Source: Myrica gale (Eukaryota; Streptophyta; Magnoliopsida; Fagales; Myricaceae). Taken from it: a DNA stretch of 64,000 nt. The position numbers and the translations under genes were made by a program. Positions within the stretch are counted from its first letter, which is position 1, and every line of letters begins with the position of its first letter. Shown in pieces: positions 46,180 through 58,132 of the stretch. The stretch covers positions 5,332,001-5,396,000 of the forward strand of contig OZ005608.1 in the NCBI GenBank assembly GCA_963930655.1. Reading direction: 5' to 3'. A model generated the notes under the pieces. The model made no database searches. It saw nothing but the letters and a program-made list of their open reading frames with translations, and was not told the origin of the DNA.

Positions 46180-47601
46180 CTAAAATAACCCTGCACCGTC
46201 CTCTAATGACATGTGAATTAGGTCTTCGTGACCTTGAGCTGCACCATCATCAAAGAGCCAATTCTCTAGCAATGTAATAGGGACTTCAGCCTCCAAATTT
46301 GACTTGCTTTCATCTTGGAAGAGGTTCGTTTCTGGAGTAAAGTTTGCATTCTCCTCCACCGACACGGATTGAGAGACATCGGAGGTGGAAGAATTGAAGC
46401 TCAACAGCGAGTCAAAAGCATCTGGTGTTGTGGCACCTTCAGTATAATTAGGACTGCAACCGTTTGCAACGAGGTTTTTAGAGGAATTTTGAGTGGTTCC
46501 TGAGTTTGTCTGAGCTGATTTTGGGGAACGTTTCTGCCAGTTTTCGAGCAATCGGGCTATGTTTTCGGCACTCGATGCATATGTGGATGCTTGATATGGT
46601 GTGGTGTAAAGGGGATCATCGCCATTGGAGGGCTTTCTGTCCGGAAATTGGCTTGGTTTGCCAAGGGACAAAGCCTCACACAGGGCTCGCTTAGCCATCT
46701 GGATATCTGTTTGCAGCCTTCTCTCCCACTGACCCTTGGTTATTGGTTGTGAAGCGGAGAACCCATCTTGGTTAAGATCATCCAGGCCTGTATGAAGCTT
46801 TTTGAGCTTCTTTTTCAAATGGGTATTCCAATAATTCTTTATATCATTATCTGTTCTCTGAGGAAGATAGGATGCTATGGCTGCCCATCTGTGACCAGCA
46901 AAAGGATTTCCGTCAACAAAATGGAAAAATAATTTTATAAAAACTTCACCATAAATTAATAACAACGATGGAATCTCCCTGACGAAATTTTAAACCCCTA
47001 CCCAAAAACAAAAAATCATTACCAAGTTTGGAAACCATGAATGTCCAGTTCAGCTTAGATAGGGATATAGGGAGAGATTAATTCAGACAGGATTTTACCT
47101 ATTACCCAAAAGAGCTTGGAGGTGGATTATCATCTTCTCCTCATGTTCAGTGAAGTTACCACGCTTGATACCAGGCCGAAGATAGTTAGTCCATCTAAGC
47201 CTGCAGCTCTTACTACATCTGAGCAAACCTAGAAAACCTAGTGAGCATGAGTAAAGATAATCAAACCATATCGATCTCACTCTTTTGTACTTTAGATCCA
47301 TGCCAAGTAAAAGATAAAGGAACCAAGGACAGCGAAGAGGTGCAGGATATTAATTACACCGCTTCAACTATCAAACCAATTACCAAAGACCCAAATAAAA
47401 ACCAAATATTAGAGGAAAAAAGACAACTCTGGGAAAGCTTTAATTAGTTCATGGGGAAGAAAGTTTACCGGTATTAGTGGGAACTGATCTCCAATTCCCT
47501 GGTCCATGTTCCTGAATGTAAGAGACCAGGATAATGTCTTCTTCCGGTGTCCATGGCCCTTTTTTTACCCCAACTTTGTCACAGCAAGGTGGCCTCACCA
47601 T
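46180..47601 (-). CDS. R2R3-MYB transcription factor, subgroup 1 (MYB30/60/94/96/MYB306 type)
   Basis: Three exons, complement 47469-47601, 47099-47228 and 46180-46888, join to 323 residues; exons 1 and 2 have the canonical R2R3-MYB sizes of 133 and 130 bp. The N-terminus [17 protein letters not shown] begins R2 (about 14-65). R3 follows at about 67-116, ending [18 protein letters not shown]. The tail has the subgroup-1 motifs [31 protein letters not shown] and a C-terminal LLENWLFDD...[10 protein letters not shown]. Subgroup-1 factors bind AC-type elements in the nucleus and control cuticular wax, drought/ABA and defence responses (MYB30, 94, 96) or guard-cell behaviour (MYB60). The tail favours the MYB30/94/96 side; I cannot say which orthologue. 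No bHLH-interaction motif is evident in R3. Introns are GT-AG and the gene looks intact. Confidence 0.95.
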
Positions 47602-47726
47602 CTCTCTCTCTCTCTCAAGATTTCTACAATTTTCTCAACAATAGGTCTCCTTATTGTCCCTGAAGTCTCTTTCGAATGAGAGATGTAGAGGCAGGCGTCC
47701 AAGTTGTAGGTTGCCTTCTCCCATAT

Positions 47727-47737
47727 GCGAATATATA
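47727..47737 (-). promoter_or_regulatory. Putative TATA box of the MYB gene
   Basis: On the minus strand the stretch reads ctatatatattc, about 130 bases upstream of the start codon. A ct-repeat leader (47600-47616) lies between. Position and composition fit a plant TATA box. Confidence 0.4.
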
Positions 47738-47739
47738 TA

Positions 47740-49076
47740 GAGATAGAGAGAGAGGATAGTCCCAAAAACTGTTTACTCGCTGACCAGAGGTAGAAGGTTT
47801 GCTTTTTATTTTTGAAACGTGAGTCTTCTTCCTGGGTTCTTATTATGTTTTTTTGAAAAATTCTGACAGTCTAAAATTTATTTTAGATGTTAATCCTAAC
47901 CGTTAGATTCTTTTTCAGAAGAATTCAAGAAGAATTTGTAATATTTTTTTTTATTTTTTTAGAAAAAGTCATAATTAACACATATCCATAATTTAATATC
48001 AATTTCGTACCTACAATTACTAAAATGATGATTTACTTTTTTGTAACTTTTAAAAATGACTGAATTAAGTAGTGCCCGACTATTATTTACTAACCCTTTT
48101 ATTTTTAATGAATTTTTTTTTAATTTTTTTAGTAATTTTATTTTGGAGGGATATTTTAGCCATTTTACATGTTTTTTCGTTTTTGATAAATGACTCGTAT
48201 AACTATTTTGACAATTGAGAGTACAAAATTGATTTTAACCTATATATACAGTAATAACTATGATTTTTTCCTTTTTTTTATTGATTTCTGAACTTGTTTT
48301 TCAAGGAATTGAACTTCCATACTCGTTCTGTGTGCACGATCCTTGTGTGGGCTATTTAAGTTTTTTATGTGGCCTGTTAACTTCGCCCGGATCTTTAATT
48401 GGCTTGACATAATTCGAATGGCATAAGAACCACAATCAGAAATATTGTTTGGTACTTAATTATGATTGCTTCTTACTGCTATATATCTTACAAAAAAAAT
48501 GATCCTTACTGTTAATGGGGTGCACTTAATTAAAGTAAAAAAACAGTTTTCATTAATCCATTGAGTGAGGCTTTTTGAGGTCATGACCAATCAGGAGAAA
48601 GAAAAAGCACCGATTGTTTTTCTTCTCATTAATTAGTGCTTGCCAGATGGATGTAGGGTTTTAGATAGGGACCATTGCCTTGAAAATGGGCGAAATGGGC
48701 TATGGCTCCTCAACGCTATATATGTCAGTACTCTAAACAAATTGCCGATATTAGTTATAATAATATTGTTAATTAGTTGAAACGAGATAGATATAATTAT
48801 ATTTAATTAGCCCATGCAAATCCAGTACTAATTAATCATCTAATTAAGATTGAGTGCTGCATATATATATATATATATATAATTTCCACCATGTAACTTG
48901 GAACTTAGGTTGAGTAAAGCTGCATGTGTACTTCCTTTCATCGGGTAGATTCGTTGAACCGATAGCTAGCGCATAGAATCTTTAAGCGTTAAAGCGTATC
49001 ATGTCGTTTCGATCCTAGCTAGACGTCGTAGCCGAATCCGATGTTTGAAGTCTCTCTCTCTGTATATATATATATA
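47740..49076. other. MYB promoter region and intergenic DNA
   Basis: Very AT-rich; no gene is recognised. TA-dinucleotide runs occur near 48860-48880 and 49063-49076. Confidence 0.4.
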
Positions 49077-50620
49077 ATCCACGAACTTATATGTCAATCT
49101 CAAATACTCTCATGAATAAAAAATCGTTACAACCCGGCCCCATGTATTACGTGACACGTTGCATTTCGGCCGTGCACCCCGATTCGGAGTTAAATGACAC
49201 GTTTTCCGTCACATGTGCAGGACACTTGACACCCAGACCACATGAAATGACCAGATTGCCCCTCTTGTGCCCTTACTTCGACTGAACATCAATTCCACTT
49301 GACAATGCGGTGCGTTTTGACCTTATGCCACCATTTACTCGTCTTCGTCCTCTGCACCTTCGCCTTCAGCATCTTCTCCCTCTTCAACCGCAACACCTAT
49401 TACTCCAGCCTCTCCTCCTTCTATATTCCTGGGTCTACTATATTCCTCCACCGCATGGTACATGAATCAATAAGAGTTCCAACCATTGACATAAAAGGCT
49501 CTACCATCCAGCATGAACTGAGTCCCATTCCTCTCGATAAAACCAATACTTGACTGTTTATGATAGTTGAGCATCACGTCGCCGAAAGACATGTAAATGA
49601 AAGCCACAAACGACGCAAACCAAGAATTGGGTAGAAAAGCCCATTTATGGCCACCATTCTTTCAATGCCTAATATTGAAGCTGGGAAACGACAAACAACC
49701 AAAAATTGTGCAACCTGAACCCTTTCGGCTTAATTTCAAGAAACTCCTGGAGGCACCGACACCAGATTAGATTATGGTTGTTGAGGCTTAGATTTGGATA
49801 GAAGTGCATGTAACAACCAATCTTGAACACACCCTAGAATCCTAGATCCCCCTGTAAAAGGCAACCCAGACGACGCCTTGGAAGACACCAAACTACAAGA
49901 ATCCTCAATGGAACTCACAAACTTCGCATACCCATTTAAAAATGCAAGTAAAACTTGCAACTTAGAGAGAGAGAGATTTTATGTCGGTGTGACTTGCATT
50001 TTTGGGATTTTATAAGGGAAAAATGAGCAAAGGAGGCGTATGCAAGAGATGAGAGAGAAAATGAGAGGTTAACGAGGATGCTGGCGCTCAGTGCGTGGTG
50101 GAATGTTGGTATCAACCTGTCGGTTAATCGGATCTAACCATCTAATTCCTCAGTCTTCCTTTCACTTGAACTTTAATATTTTGCTGAACAAGTCTCTTCG
50201 ACACCCATGGGCCATGCCTGATGTGGGAGTGAACATCTCTCTGTACCAAACTTCAATGAGGAGAGAAATTAAAGTGAAAAATTGAAGTGAATCTCTCAAT
50301 TAAAGTGACAAAGGAGAAAAGAGAAGGAGGAGAGGCTGGAGTAAGAGAAGGAGGAAAGGCTGGAGTAAGAGGTGTTGCGGTTGAAGAGGGAGAAGATGTC
50401 GAAGGCGAAGGTGCAGAGGACGAAGACGAGGAAGAGAAGGGGCAATCTGGTCTTTTTACGTGGGCTGGATGTCACTTATGACGGTAAACATCCAATTTAA
50501 CGTTAAAACTGGGTCAAAAACTCAATTGAAACACTATAGGTATTTTAAGGTGCCTGGTTGCGACGAATTCGAGTGTAAGGGGGTATTTGAGATTGTGGTA
50601 CAAGTTTGTGGGACATTTTT
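49077..50620. mobile_element. Foldback element with long, diverged inverted arms
   Basis: Left arm about 49077-49450 and right arm about 50315-50620 are reverse complements with moderate divergence. Matching blocks include caatctcaaatac, gaccagattgcccct, cgtcttcgtcctctgcacc and cttctccctcttcaaccgc. The right arm has an extra copy of a cctccttctc...ctggagtaag-type unit. Both outer ends abut TA repeats, so a target duplication cannot be seen. Long imperfect arms and no coding content suggest an old Mutator-like or foldback element. Glu/Gly-rich frames on the right arm are by-products of its purine richness. Confidence 0.6.
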
Positions 50621-50792
50621 GTATTTAACCCATATATATATATGTAATGTACTTATATTATGCCATGGTATTGATTCTTGATAAGTACTCCCATTTAAGG
50701 TTGAAATTCTTAATCATGCATGTGAAATATTTTGAGAAAATAAAGTCACTAATTGCACTATAGCATGATATACGTAAATCCAAACATATAAC

Positions 50793-51210
50793 CACTACAA
50801 AAATTTTGATCTTCAGCGACAAATTTTGCAACGGCGAAATCAATTTTGTCGTTAAAAATAACTCTTTAGCAACGAACTTATAGATTCGTCACTAAAGATA
50901 ACATTTAGCGACGAATGTCAATTTCTTCACTAAAAAGATATTTATTAGCGATGAATCTTTTACCGACGAAATAATTTTCGTCGCAGACGATACTTTTAGT
51001 GACGAAAATATATGTTCGTTGCTAAAAAGTGAAAATAATGTGATTTTAGCGACAAAAATTAACTTTCGTCACTAATATACTTTCCGCGACGATTTTGTTT
51101 CGTCCCAGAATATACTTTTAACAACGAAAATATAAGTTGGTTACTAAAAAGTAAAAATTATGTGTTTTTAGCGACGAAAATACATTTCATCGCTAAAAGT
51201 ATCTTCTGCG
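50793..51210 (+). mobile_element. CACTA element, left end
   Basis: It begins CACTACAAAAATTTTGATC and carries at least ten copies of tagcgacgaa/ttcgtcgctaaa subterminal motifs in both orientations up to about 51205. The motif is shared with the 41136 element. The region after 51210 (to 51860) is unassigned: it includes a CT-rich leader-like stretch and an ATG at 51446, but no recognised protein. No right end was found. Confidence 0.6.
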
Positions 51211-51864
51211 GGTACCCTCGTGAAATGTTTTTAGACTTCCCTCTTTTTTTTTCTGGTGGGTTCCCTCTTTCCTTCAAAATTCACTGCCTTGTTTCAAATT
51301 TTTACGCTTCTCTCCCTCCGCCCCTTCCCCAAGCCGTCCACCACTGTCAACTCTCTTTTCAAATTCGCCTTTCTCTCACATACAGAAAGCTCAAGCTGCA
51401 CAAGCAAAGCAAAGCACCTCACACAAAAGCCTTAATCATCTCGCAATGGGTCGTTGAAAGAATGGCAACAAAGTTGCGATGACCAGAAAAAGCCCGGTCC
51501 CGTTCCCTTATTCGCTGCGGGAATTAGCTTTTTTAATTGAAACATTTATGTCGCCGTTTGAATACAATTCCTTCCTAAGCCTGAATTTCTTTGTTGTGTT
51601 CCTAGTTTTACATCCAAAGAACTTGTTTGCACCCAGACTGCATTTTAATTATCGGTATTTTGAGATTGACGCTGCCAAAGGTAAACCTTTCTGGCTAATT
51701 GCTAAGCTTTGTGGTTTGCTTGCCTTTAAATTTAGGTTTTGTTCAGTACTCGTGATTTCTGGCTTGATGTCTAGCTGTTGCAAGAGGGTCACATCGTCAA
51801 GCAACACGTCTCTATTTCCTGATTCAAACAAACCCCTCCAGGATTATGTCTAGAACGTAACACG

Positions 51865-54250
51865 CACTACAAAAAAAACGGTCTATAGCAGCGGTCGGTG
51901 ACCGCTGTATAGGCCAAAAAAATGCTGTTATAGGTCATTTTGGCCTATAGCAGCGGTTTTTTAGCGGCGGTCATAGCTCTCTCGCGATAGATATATCGCG
52001 GCGGTTTTCGAAACCGCTGGTGAAGACCTCGAGTTTATAGCGGCGGTCGGTTAGTGGCGGTTGTGACTGCCGCTATAGACTCGAACACAAAATTGTCTTC
52101 CCCGCTGCGTTTCGTAAAAACGCTGGCACAGACCTTTAGCGGCGGTTGATTAGTGGCTCGCGACCGCAGCAAAAAGTTTGTGCCCATTTTTTTTCTAGCA
52201 TTTTAATACAATGCACTACTAATTGTTTCCTATATTTTCATATAGATGTTTTTTTAATCGGTAATACAAATTCATTATAATAATTATAATTTATTTGATG
52301 TAAAAACTTAAAGACCAAAGATAATAAAACAAAATATACTTCATCATTGATTAATACCTTTTTACAACAAATAGAAGAATCTCTACAAGTAATGTAAAAA
52401 GTAACAAGTTTTTAATATAAAATAACAATAAACAAGGACCAACTAAAATATTCAAATACAACACAATAAACAAGGGCGAATTAAAATCTTCCTCCTCATT
52501 TTACACATCAACCTCCTCCATCTTCCTTATTTAAACCACGAGATACCTGAAATTATTGGAGAAAGTAAGAGATGAAATTAGCAACAGATGGAGACAATAA
52601 AGAATGAGAAGCAAAATGAGAAAAAGATTAGTTAACCTCAATGGGAAGCAATAAAGAATATGACAATGGGAAATGCTTAAAAATAAATGACAGAGTAAGC
52701 TAGCTAGACATATGTTACAGAGTAAGCTAGCTAGATATATTTCAACATGGATAATTGTTAAAACAACATACCTAAATAGCCGAAGCTACTGGACCACCTA
52801 GAGGCTCTTGCTTAAACTACAAAACTCATGCAAGAAATACACCTATTTCATGAAGAGAAATTCATTATTGATATTGAGAACTATTAGAACAACATGACCC
52901 ACTATCATTTACAAAGGAACTCAACAAAATGACCCACTTATCTCTAGTACACAATGCCCTCAATCAAGATGCTTTATCCCAACGGTAGTTTGGAATCAAA
53001 TCAAATAAAAATCAGCAGTTCAAAACAGAACACTAAATGGGATTAATAAAAGGCAACAATATTATGGAGGAGTTATTCATAGCACCAGGGCAGTGGCAGA
53101 TCCAGGATCGATTTTCATGGGGATCGAACTTTACATGCAAAATAACAAGAATTTTTTTTCTTAGTAATGCAAACAATTTTCTTAAAGTTACAATATCAAA
53201 AATTAAATACTAAAAGCATTAAAAATAATAGAATACATGTGGAGAGAATTCAAACCCAAGTAAATTTGCTAGTGACCACCCAAAAGGCTGAAGTTATAGC
53301 CAATGCCCCATTCCCCTATCATGTGTGCCTTTAAAGCAAGTTCAAGGCATAATAAAATCAATATTCATCAATACCCAAGGGGCTCTTTGATGTCATTACT
53401 TGGAGGAAAATCTAACCCAAACTTGAACATAGGAAAAAAAATCTACAAAGTTCAACATAAACGGAGAAAAATAACAAGATAATTCTTAATCCAAACACAT
53501 TTAGTTACAAAACTGTCTGTGGGAAAATTCCCTTCCTAAATCAGTTGTGTCCCATCAAATGCTAATTAAACAAACAGAAATACCATAAAATATAAACCGA
53601 AAACACCCATATATCAAATATAAAAAGTCATCTTAAATACATCACACAAAGCTACACAAACCTAATCAGTTATTAGCAGTAGGCTATTTCATTGTAATGA
53701 ATCAATGTTCTTACTTAACTCTTCCAGCTTCTTCATCTTCAACCTCTCGCTTTCACCCACCACTGCTCGAATCATCAATCATAACCAAAACTATAAATTC
53801 ATTATATGCCAAAATTAGGAAACATGTTTCATTTAAAGTAGAAGTTGTGACACTAACCTCCATTAGCCGGGTTATAAGCTGTACTTTTTCCTTGTTCTTT
53901 TCGTTGAAAGCCTCAAGAGCTTCTTTGTATTCTTTTTCCTGCGGAAAAATAGGGATATGCACCAAATTCAATGGTTCTGATTAGATCTTCATACCAGTCA
54001 AATTAACATGTTGGGTTAATTTGGAAATTTGTTCTTGGTAGAGTTTCACCTTCTTCTGGCAAGAATACCCTAATGGCTTTAATTCTTTGTTCACTGAATC
54101 AATCTTCTTACGGACTAAGGAAACTTCTTTCCTCATGGGATCCGCAAGCCCTTCAAGCTCCTGGTAGTTCCGTAAATTTCAACCACAATTAGAAGGAAAA
54201 TAGAAAGAAAGTCCTACATTTTTATAACGATTTGTGTACAAAACTACCTT
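51865..54250 (+). mobile_element. CACTA element, left end plus probable interior (copy 2 of the 35493 family)
   Basis: It begins CACTACAAAAAAAACGGTC and has agcggcggt-type subterminal motifs and the gaaaccgctggtgaagacctcgag module also found at 35493-35640. The AT-rich part at 52330-52480 matches 36056-36215. A golgin-like gene fragment lies further right, at 53689-54160. No right terminus was found, so 54250 is only where recognisable content ends; whether the gene fragment is inside the element is an inference. Confidence 0.5.
53689..54160 (-). pseudogene. RAB6-interacting-golgin-like (DUF662) gene fragment
   Basis: Three exon-like blocks on the minus strand. Block A, 54050-54160 (37 codons), reads LEGLADPMRKEVSLVRKK then NKELKPLG, CQKK. 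Block B, 53858-53938 (27 codons), reads EKEYKEALEAFNEKNKEKVQ then LITRLME. Block C, 53689-53762, reads ESERLKMKKLEELSKNID and ends in a stop. These match, in order, the conserved C-terminal half of the plant proteins annotated as RAB6-interacting golgin (DUF662), coiled-coil proteins linked to the Golgi. Blocks A and B have good AG/GT borders and introns are retained. Block C starts one base short of the expected frame after cgagcag, so the reading frame is broken there. The N-terminal exons that should lie upstream are not found. This is a partial, non-functional copy, either captured by a CACTA element or left from a disrupted host gene. Confidence 0.7.
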
Positions 54251-55586
54251 TACTATTTAAGACCAAATACTAATATTACCACAAGAAAACCTATGAGTGG
54301 TATTTAGATATAGGGCTTCCGACTGGCATGAATGATTAGTGTGGCCTACTCCAAAAAAATTTCAACTAGGAATGATCAAGTAACTGAGAAAAAGAAGTGT
54401 TTTCTCATTTCTCAAAGATTTCACGATGATATCTTCCGTTTTGCTATGAAAAGTTCGACGAAAAACACAGCTCTCTGCTTTTTTTCGGTCACAGATGGAA
54501 ATTCCCTGTTTGCAAGCTAAATCTTTAATGTATATACACATAAAAGGGTTAACTCTTTAATGTAAAGTAGAATGATGGTATTCAAGTGTGTGTAAATAAT
54601 TAATAGGCATCCGATGAGTTCTATCTAATTGATTCATGCTTGATTGGCTGGAAACTCAATTTTCTTAAAACCTCATATATCATAAGGTCGATACGTACAC
54701 GATATTATGCAAATATAATCATGAGTTGAAATTAGAAGAAAATTTATGGGACGGGTACGTAAGTAGCTAGGTTGTCACGTCATCGTGACAAAGAGATAAA
54801 AGCGATGCATCCTGGAATACTGCATTAGAAGATTGCGAGAAGAGAAAGTCAAAAGTGTCCTAATTTCTAGTAGTACTTATCCTTGATGTGCACATATTGA
54901 CATATATATGTGTGGTAGCGTGATGCTAACTTGTCTTGGAATAGTGTTATATCAAAGTTTGTCGTATTTAATATATATATTTTTTTTTTCTTTTGATGTT
55001 TATCGATCAATGATATTCACACAAACATCGTATATGAAACAAACTAAGCTATCAATCTAGACAATCATCCAAATAAGTTTTCTCCCAAAGATTACTCCTG
55101 ATAAATCAATTGGTTTACGGTCAACATGTCCAAGTAAATGCATATCAATCTTCACGTATCTTCCCTTTGCAAAACTACAAAAATAACCTCAGGCACCGGA
55201 GTCAAGAACCTCCGGTGCATTTTTTCTTTCATACGTATCTCACACTTTTATTACTTAGAAAATTACTTGTATTTTCCATCGTTAGCTTCTTCTTTTATAG
55301 TATTTCTCTCATGTTATTCTCTTTTTTTTTGCAGGATTTCTTACGGGAATTTCGTCCCGTAAGGTCATGCTCTATGACGATTTTTTTACGTCTTCGCAAC
55401 GGTTGTTCGCGTTCACTATGGGTTCAGAGAGATCATGGAGTCATGACTTATTGCAGACTATTAGTTAACCGCTCATGACACATATAACAGTTTCTCTGTC
55501 TGGATTGAATGCGACATAGGTTTAGTCGTAACTTTTGGTATTGGTATCATCAATTCCTAATACTCCATTTCTCACAATCGTAACTC
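54251..55586. other. Intergenic DNA left of the copia insertion
   Basis: No gene recognised. A frame at 55110-55478 has no known domain. Confidence 0.4.
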
Positions 55587-55591
55587 CAGCA

Positions 55592-56104
55592 TGTTAGAAA
55601 ATTTCCTTAAGGTGACCTAATTGACATATGTAAATAATCTTTTAAAGTTTTAAAGATTATGGTGTTAGTTAAAATAAGATTATGGAATCTGTAGCAGATT
55701 CAAATTTAGAACTAATTGGATAAAGATTGCAATTTGATTTCTGATTTAAATTGGAATTCAAATTGTAACCAATTAGATAAAGTTTGCTATTTGATTTTGA
55801 ATTTGAATTTGCTATTTGATTTTGAATTTGAATTACCTTGATGGAAGGAACAAATTCAAATCTACAACAGATTGAGGGTCCCTGACCTAGCCTATAAATA
55901 AGAGGCCTGTGTATACCATCTAATGCATTCTCTGTAAGGCATAGGCATAGGTTGGAAGAGCCTCACTAAAATACTTCATATTCATAAAGTTACTCTGCAG
56001 AGATTCTGTTCGAGTTCTGAGCAAGATGGCTGGAGGTAAAGATCCTGCTTTATTATTCCGCTGCATTCACAATCAAATTGATTGATTGTGATTTTAATCT
56101 TACA
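55592..56104 (+). repeat. 5' LTR of the Ty1-copia element
   Basis: 513 bp, starting tgttagaaaatttcc and ending aatcttaca. A TATA-like cctataaataag lies about 300 bp in, near 55890. It contains an internal duplication of tttgctatttgattttgaat. Identical by eye to 62475-62987. Confidence 0.95.
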
Positions 56105-58132
56105 TGTGGTATCGGAGCCATCCTTCAAGCTTCTTGTTCAGTGAAGCGATCTACTGATTAAATTCAGATTGTCGCTTGAATCAAGAGCTAAAGGTTCTCT
56201 GTATCAGTGTTTTAAAAGAAATTTTTTTTCTTTCTTTGACCGGATCTCTATTATGTTCGGTATAAGTTTTTTTTTTGTATTTTTTGGTGACAATGCAATT
56301 TTGCTAATGCCTGAAACCTTACACGGTGTGCTTTCAGTTACTGTTATATTGCATAACTTTGTTTATGAATTGGAAAAGGCACTACGTTGTTGTTGGTGCA
56401 AACAAAAGCATATTTAAAAAAAAAAAAACCGTATGATTTGGGTTTTGATTTTGCAAAATGTTCATAAAACATCTTCATGAAAACCAAGTTTTTTGATTCA
56501 TTGGAATGGTAAAATACTGTGTTTTGGTTCTTGAACAAAGAAGATGAAGAGTCACCAGAGGAGGTGACCCTCCCTGCGGCAGCAGGTGGCCGGAGAGGAG
56601 CCTCCTCTCCCAGCCACGGGTTAGAAACCCGTGGCCTTCAAAGGCTGCCGGCGATGAGAGGCTCTCGGCCTTCTCGTCGCCGGCGAAGGCTGGTGCAGGC
56701 GGCGGCGTCCATTGGGACGCCAGGCAGTGCAGCGGCGTCCCCTAGGATGCCAGGCCGCTGCATGAGTTGCGGCGGCAGTTGCCGCCGCAAGTCTGCTACA
56801 AACACAGACCTTCGGGTCTGTGTTTAAGATGACCGGGTCATTGACCCGGTAACCCGGGTAGGGTTACCTACCCGGATAAGTCAGGAGGCCAGCCCAAGGG
56901 CCTTGAGGCCCAAAATGCTTCTGACCAGATGGGCTGGACTGACCATTGGGTCAGCCCAAGGCCCTTGAAGCCCAAAGCCCTGACCCGAATGGATCGGGTC
57001 AGGCGACCCGCGTGGGCGGGTTGCGGTATGGACCGCCGGTCCGGTCGGACCGGACCGGACCGGCAGATTATATTATTATTATTTTTAAATTTTTAATTTT
57101 AATTTTAATTTTAATTTTAATTTTAAAAAAAAAAAAAAACTTTTATGCTTTTATGCTTGCATTAATTTCTAGAATTATTTGTATGTTCAATGTTTCATTG
57201 ATTAAATTCTAGAAATATTAGTTTATGCTTGCATTAATTTCTAGAATTATTATGATGTTCAATGTTTAATTGATTAAATTCTAGAAATGTCAATTTACTT
57301 TTATGCTTGCATTAATTTCTAGAATTATTATGATGTTCAATGTTTAATTGATTCCATTCTAGAAATATTAAATTTATGCTTGATTTATTATGTGAAAAAT
57401 CTAATTATATAGATAGGTTGATCATGCATAAAATGTATGATGCCTAGACCAAGCATGATTAAATGAACCTACTAAGGTTAGTGGGAATATGGGGTATGAT
57501 CGAAGAATACAGGTCAGGGACAGTTCTGGCTAAGGCAAGTCTTGGTATTTAAAGGTCCTCAGACCTACCTCACTTACTTGGGAGCTCCCCTGTTTGTGTT
57601 TTAGAAAATACTATTGTCTCACTTTAAAGATTGGTTCATTTTTTTATTCTTGGATTAAGATTAGGCATCTATAAAGTTGACGGATATTGATGAAGTCGTA
57701 ATTATCATAATGATTTTCGGAGAGCCACAGCATCCCAATTTTATATTGATGATTACATCAAGATTAATATATGAACTTCATAAAGTGAAATTAATCTCCG
57801 TGTGGTAACTAAATTATAAAATTGATTACTTTCCCCGCAGGGAATTTTTTAATTTTGTGACTTAGTTAGATTAAAATAATAAATTTTGTATTAACAATAA
57901 AATTTTCTTAGGCTCACAGGTACGGAGAATTTTATTCTTAATATTTAAAATTGTTAGATTTAATAATAAAGAGTAAATTCCATGCATATGCAACCTTTGC
58001 CCATAGGTAGGTTGAAATTTACTATTAAATTGACATTGGTTGATTTAAATATGGTTACTTCATAGCAATTCAGTAGTTTTATGTTTCTTTGGTTATATTG
58101 CAGTTATTCCTTCTTCCCTAATTGATAGTTCG

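Noticed and set aside
50287-50481. Glu/Gly-rich frame
   Set aside because: It is the purine-rich arm of the foldback element; the other arm shows the same sequence reverse-complemented.
53094-53130. Terminus-like cagtggcagatccagg resembling a hAT-type MITE end
   Set aside because: No partner end or target duplication was found within a plausible distance.
56519-56827. GC-rich 102-codon frame in the copia leader
   Set aside because: It belongs to the non-coding leader of the retrotransposon and shows no domain.
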